Part shown: positions 62,149 through 64,000 of the stretch, one piece after another
Layout: each line of letters opens with the position of its first letter
Position numbering within the stretch: position 1 is the stretch's first letter
Source of the DNA: Siminovitchia acidinfaciens
Lineage (GTDB): Bacteria; Bacillota; Bacilli; Bacillales; Bacillaceae_C
Assembly: GCF_003605385.1 (NCBI RefSeq)
Contig: NZ_QYTV02000010.1
Span: 84,779-148,778, forward strand
DNA length: 64,000 bases
Direction: 5' to 3'
Program-made: the position numbers and the translations under genes
The notes under the pieces: generated by a model
What the model saw: the letters and a program-made list of their open reading frames with translations, nothing else
The model's database searches: none
What the model was told of the DNA's origin: nothing

Positions 62149-63251
62149 AGTTCATCCCGTTCACAAAACTCCTTGATAAAGTCAATCACTTGTTGTTGCT
62201 CTTTTTCGGATAACATGGGTTGAATGGGCAGGGCCAAGATACGGTTAGAAACGGATTCTGCCACGGAGAAATCCCCAGATTTATAATGGAGGTACCGGAG
62301 AGCTTCCTGAAGATGGAGGGGAACAGGATAATAGACTGCTGTCATCACCTGTTTTTGTAGGAGATATGCAGCTAGTTCGTCTCGTCGTGTTGTCTCAATA
62401 CAGTATTGATGAAAGATATGCTCTCTACCACTCAAAATTGCCGGTGTTTGGACATAATCGGATAATTGCTCGGTGTATCGGGCGGCAAGTTTTCCTCTGA
62501 TTTGGTTCCATTCTGATAGTCTCTTAAACTTTACTAACAGGATTGCCGCTTGCAATTCATCCAATCGACTATTTATTCCGACCCTATGATGAACATACTT
62601 TGTAACACTGCCATGATTCCTTAAACAATTGATTGTTTCATAGAGTGCTGGGTTATTTGTGACAACCATTCCTCCGTCACCAAAAGCTCCCAGATTTTTC
62701 GTTGGATAAAAAGAAAAGCAGCCGACATCGCCAAACGTTCCTGCCATTTTTCCTTTAAAAGAGGCACCGATTGCCTGACAGGCATCTTCGATTACGTAAA
62801 AATTGTGACGTTTCGCTATATCCATAATGCGATCCATGTTTGCTACCTGACCAAAAAGATGAACGACCATGATCGCTTTTGTCTTTTCGGTAATAGCCTT
62901 CTCTATTAAATCAGGATCTATATTATATGATTCTGGTTCAATATCAACAAAAACCGGAATGGCGCCTGCACGGACAATCACTTCGGCCGTAGCAAAAAAT
63001 GTAAATGGGGTGGTGATGACCTCATCACCTCGCGAGATCCCCAAAGCTTCCAAAGCAAGCAGCAGCGCATCGGTGCCATTAGCCACTCCCAGGCAAAAGG
63101 AAGTGTTAATAAATTGGGAGATGGTCGATTCAAGCAGCGTTCCCTTTTCTCCTAAAATATAAGAGCCACTTTGTAAAACCTCCTCAATCGCTGCTTGAAG
63201 ATCCGTTTTAAGTACCCGGTATTCAGCCTTTAAGTCAAGTAGTGGTATCAT
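62130..63251 (-). CDS. DegT/DnrJ/EryC1/StrS-family sugar aminotransferase
   Basis: This PLP enzyme of about 373 residues has the family motifs GVANGTDALLLALEALG, DACQAIGA and FSFYPTKNLGAFGDGG, where the Lys (about 185) forms the PLP imine. It transfers an amino group to a keto-sugar nucleotide, here probably position 3 of UDP-GlcNAc(3-keto)A. The ATG at 63251 is nine bases after GAGG; a GTG two codons earlier is less likely. It overlaps both neighbours, so the three genes are translationally coupled. Confidence 0.92.
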   Translation of the reverse strand: MIPLLDLKAEYRVLKTDLQAAIEEVLQSGSYILGEKGTLLESTISQFINTSFCLGVANGTDALLLALEALGISRGDEVITTPFTFFATAEVIVRAGAIPVFVDIEPESYNIDPDLIEKAITEKTKAIMVVHLFGQVANMDRIMDIAKRHNFYVIEDACQAIGASFKGKMAGTFGDVGCFSFYPTKNLGAFGDGGMVVTNNPALYETINCLRNHGSVTKYVHHRVGINSRLDELQAAILLVKFKRLSEWNQIRGKLAARYTEQLSDYVQTPAILSGREHIFHQYCIETTRRDELAAYLLQKQVMTAVYYPVPLHLQEALRYLHYKSGDFSVAESVSNRILALPIQPMLSEKEQQQVIDFIKEFCERDELWIKLK

Positions 63252-63951
63252 GTTCACTCACCTCTTTGGAAACCAAGTATCTTATGTCTTTCGCGGGAGA
63301 GCCGACTACGGTTTTGAAATCAGCCACATCTTTGGTTACAACTGATCCTGCACCGACAACGGCAGAACTTCCTATTGTGATTCCTGGCAATAAAGTTGCG
63401 TTATTGCCTATTTTAGCGCCTTCTTGAATGTAAGGCCCTTTAAGGGTATATTCTCTTGCACCCATATACTTATCGTTGGACATAGACACGCAAGGCCCGA
63501 TGAAAACATGGTCTTCAATTGTAGTATCACCTGTAACATAAGCCAATGTCTGAATAGTACAGTCATGCCCAATTTTTGTATTTAATTCGATTATGGCCCC
63601 GCGGCCAATGATTGTTCCGGGCCCAACCTCAACATTCTCCCGAATACTTGCATGATCAGCAATAAAAACATCCTGCGCAATTGTAGTACCGCTGTATATC
63701 GACACATGATTTCCAATTTTGCAATTGGCTTGTATGACTAAAGGATCTAAAGAAGAATTGGATATTCGCATGTTTTGGTTCCGGCTTTTCCTTACACCGA
63801 CCACACAATTACAACCGATCGTTACGTTATCACCAATTACAGTATCCTTTAGGATGACGGTATGATGGCCTATGGTAACATTTTCTCCAAGCTTTACTCC
63901 TTCTTCAATTACGACAAATTGCCCTATATTACTTCCTTTGGGCATGGACAT
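63235..63951 (-). CDS. Hexapeptide-repeat acyltransferase (WbpD/WlbB-like)
   Basis: This 238-residue left-handed beta-helix protein contains many [IV]-G-x-x-[VT]-x repeats throughout (for example VKLGENVTIGHHTVILKDTV and IGNNATLLPGITIGSSAVVG). It probably acetylates the 3-amino group of the sugar nucleotide made by the next two enzymes. The start has a GGGGG site nine bases before it. The 49 bases upstream to the window end hold no start of another gene, so any earlier operon gene lies outside. Confidence 0.87.
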   Translation of the reverse strand: MSMPKGSNIGQFVVIEEGVKLGENVTIGHHTVILKDTVIGDNVTIGCNCVVGVRKSRNQNMRISNSSLDPLVIQANCKIGNHVSIYSGTTIAQDVFIADHASIRENVEVGPGTIIGRGAIIELNTKIGHDCTIQTLAYVTGDTTIEDHVFIGPCVSMSNDKYMGAREYTLKGPYIQEGAKIGNNATLLPGITIGSSAVVGAGSVVTKDVADFKTVVGSPAKDIRYLVSKEVSEHDTTT

Positions 63952-64000
63952 GTTATTATACCCCCTTTCATTTATCCTTATTTTGTTGATATTTTTTCCA

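Overview
The window looks like chromosomal DNA of an endospore-forming, low-GC Gram-positive bacterium of the Bacillaceae. The signs are AGGAGG-type ribosome binding sites with frequent GTG and TTG starts, U-tailed intrinsic terminators, a dipicolinate synthase A gene, a Bacillus-type lysA, ahpCF under a PerR-like box, an lnr-like antibiotic-export locus, a swrC-like efflux gene and several Bacillaceae-type dispersed repeats. No tRNA, rRNA, CRISPR array or intact mobile element was found.

Layout. 1-3.4 kb (minus): two-component system and ABC-2 exporter resembling linearmycin resistance (lnrJK-LMN), cut by the window edge. 3.7-4.9 kb: a lone trpB with a TRAP-like repeat over its start. 5-8 kb (minus): MFS transporter, Fe-S type uracil-DNA glycosylase, and an SDR that lacks the usual catalytic residues. 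8.2-12.2 kb: RND efflux pump and a divergent TetR regulator with a palindromic operator. 12.3-22.7 kb (minus): the most unusual block, with a dpaA homologue, a sigma-54 activator, lysA, a four-subunit FAD/Fe-S amine dehydrogenase and two permeases. Two good -24/-12 promoters drive it. 22.9-26.1 kb: HAD phosphatase, DMT exporter, DUF4317 protein. 26.4-28.6 kb: ahpCF. 29.3-33.4 kb: a secreted protein behind a structured leader, a GDSL hydrolase, an ECF S-component and two unknown paralogues. 33.6-41.1 kb (minus): a second sigma-54 operon (cyclase-family hydrolase, NCS1 permease, two SDRs, amidase) with its own activator. 41.4-48.8 kb: L,D-transpeptidase, mqo, a cyclic 2,3-diphosphoglycerate synthetase-like protein and a Rieske dioxygenase pair. 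48.8-61.2 kb: repeat-rich and remnant-rich, with a secreted Ig-like protein, transposase debris, a WYL regulator with a GyrI-like neighbour, a serine hydrolase, a sulfite-oxidase-type protein, a LysR/CofE-like pair, a methyltransferase and a decayed second copy of the 45-46.7 kb locus. 61.2-64 kb (minus): three genes for a diacetamido-uronic-acid type surface sugar.

How the genes work together. The two sigma-54 systems each combine uptake, oxidation or hydrolysis and a PAS-containing activator, so they look like inducible catabolic modules. The first links a flavin amine dehydrogenase to diaminopimelate decarboxylase and dipicolinate synthase A, a combination I do not know from a described pathway. 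All protein assignments are by eye from sequence motifs; no database search was possible.
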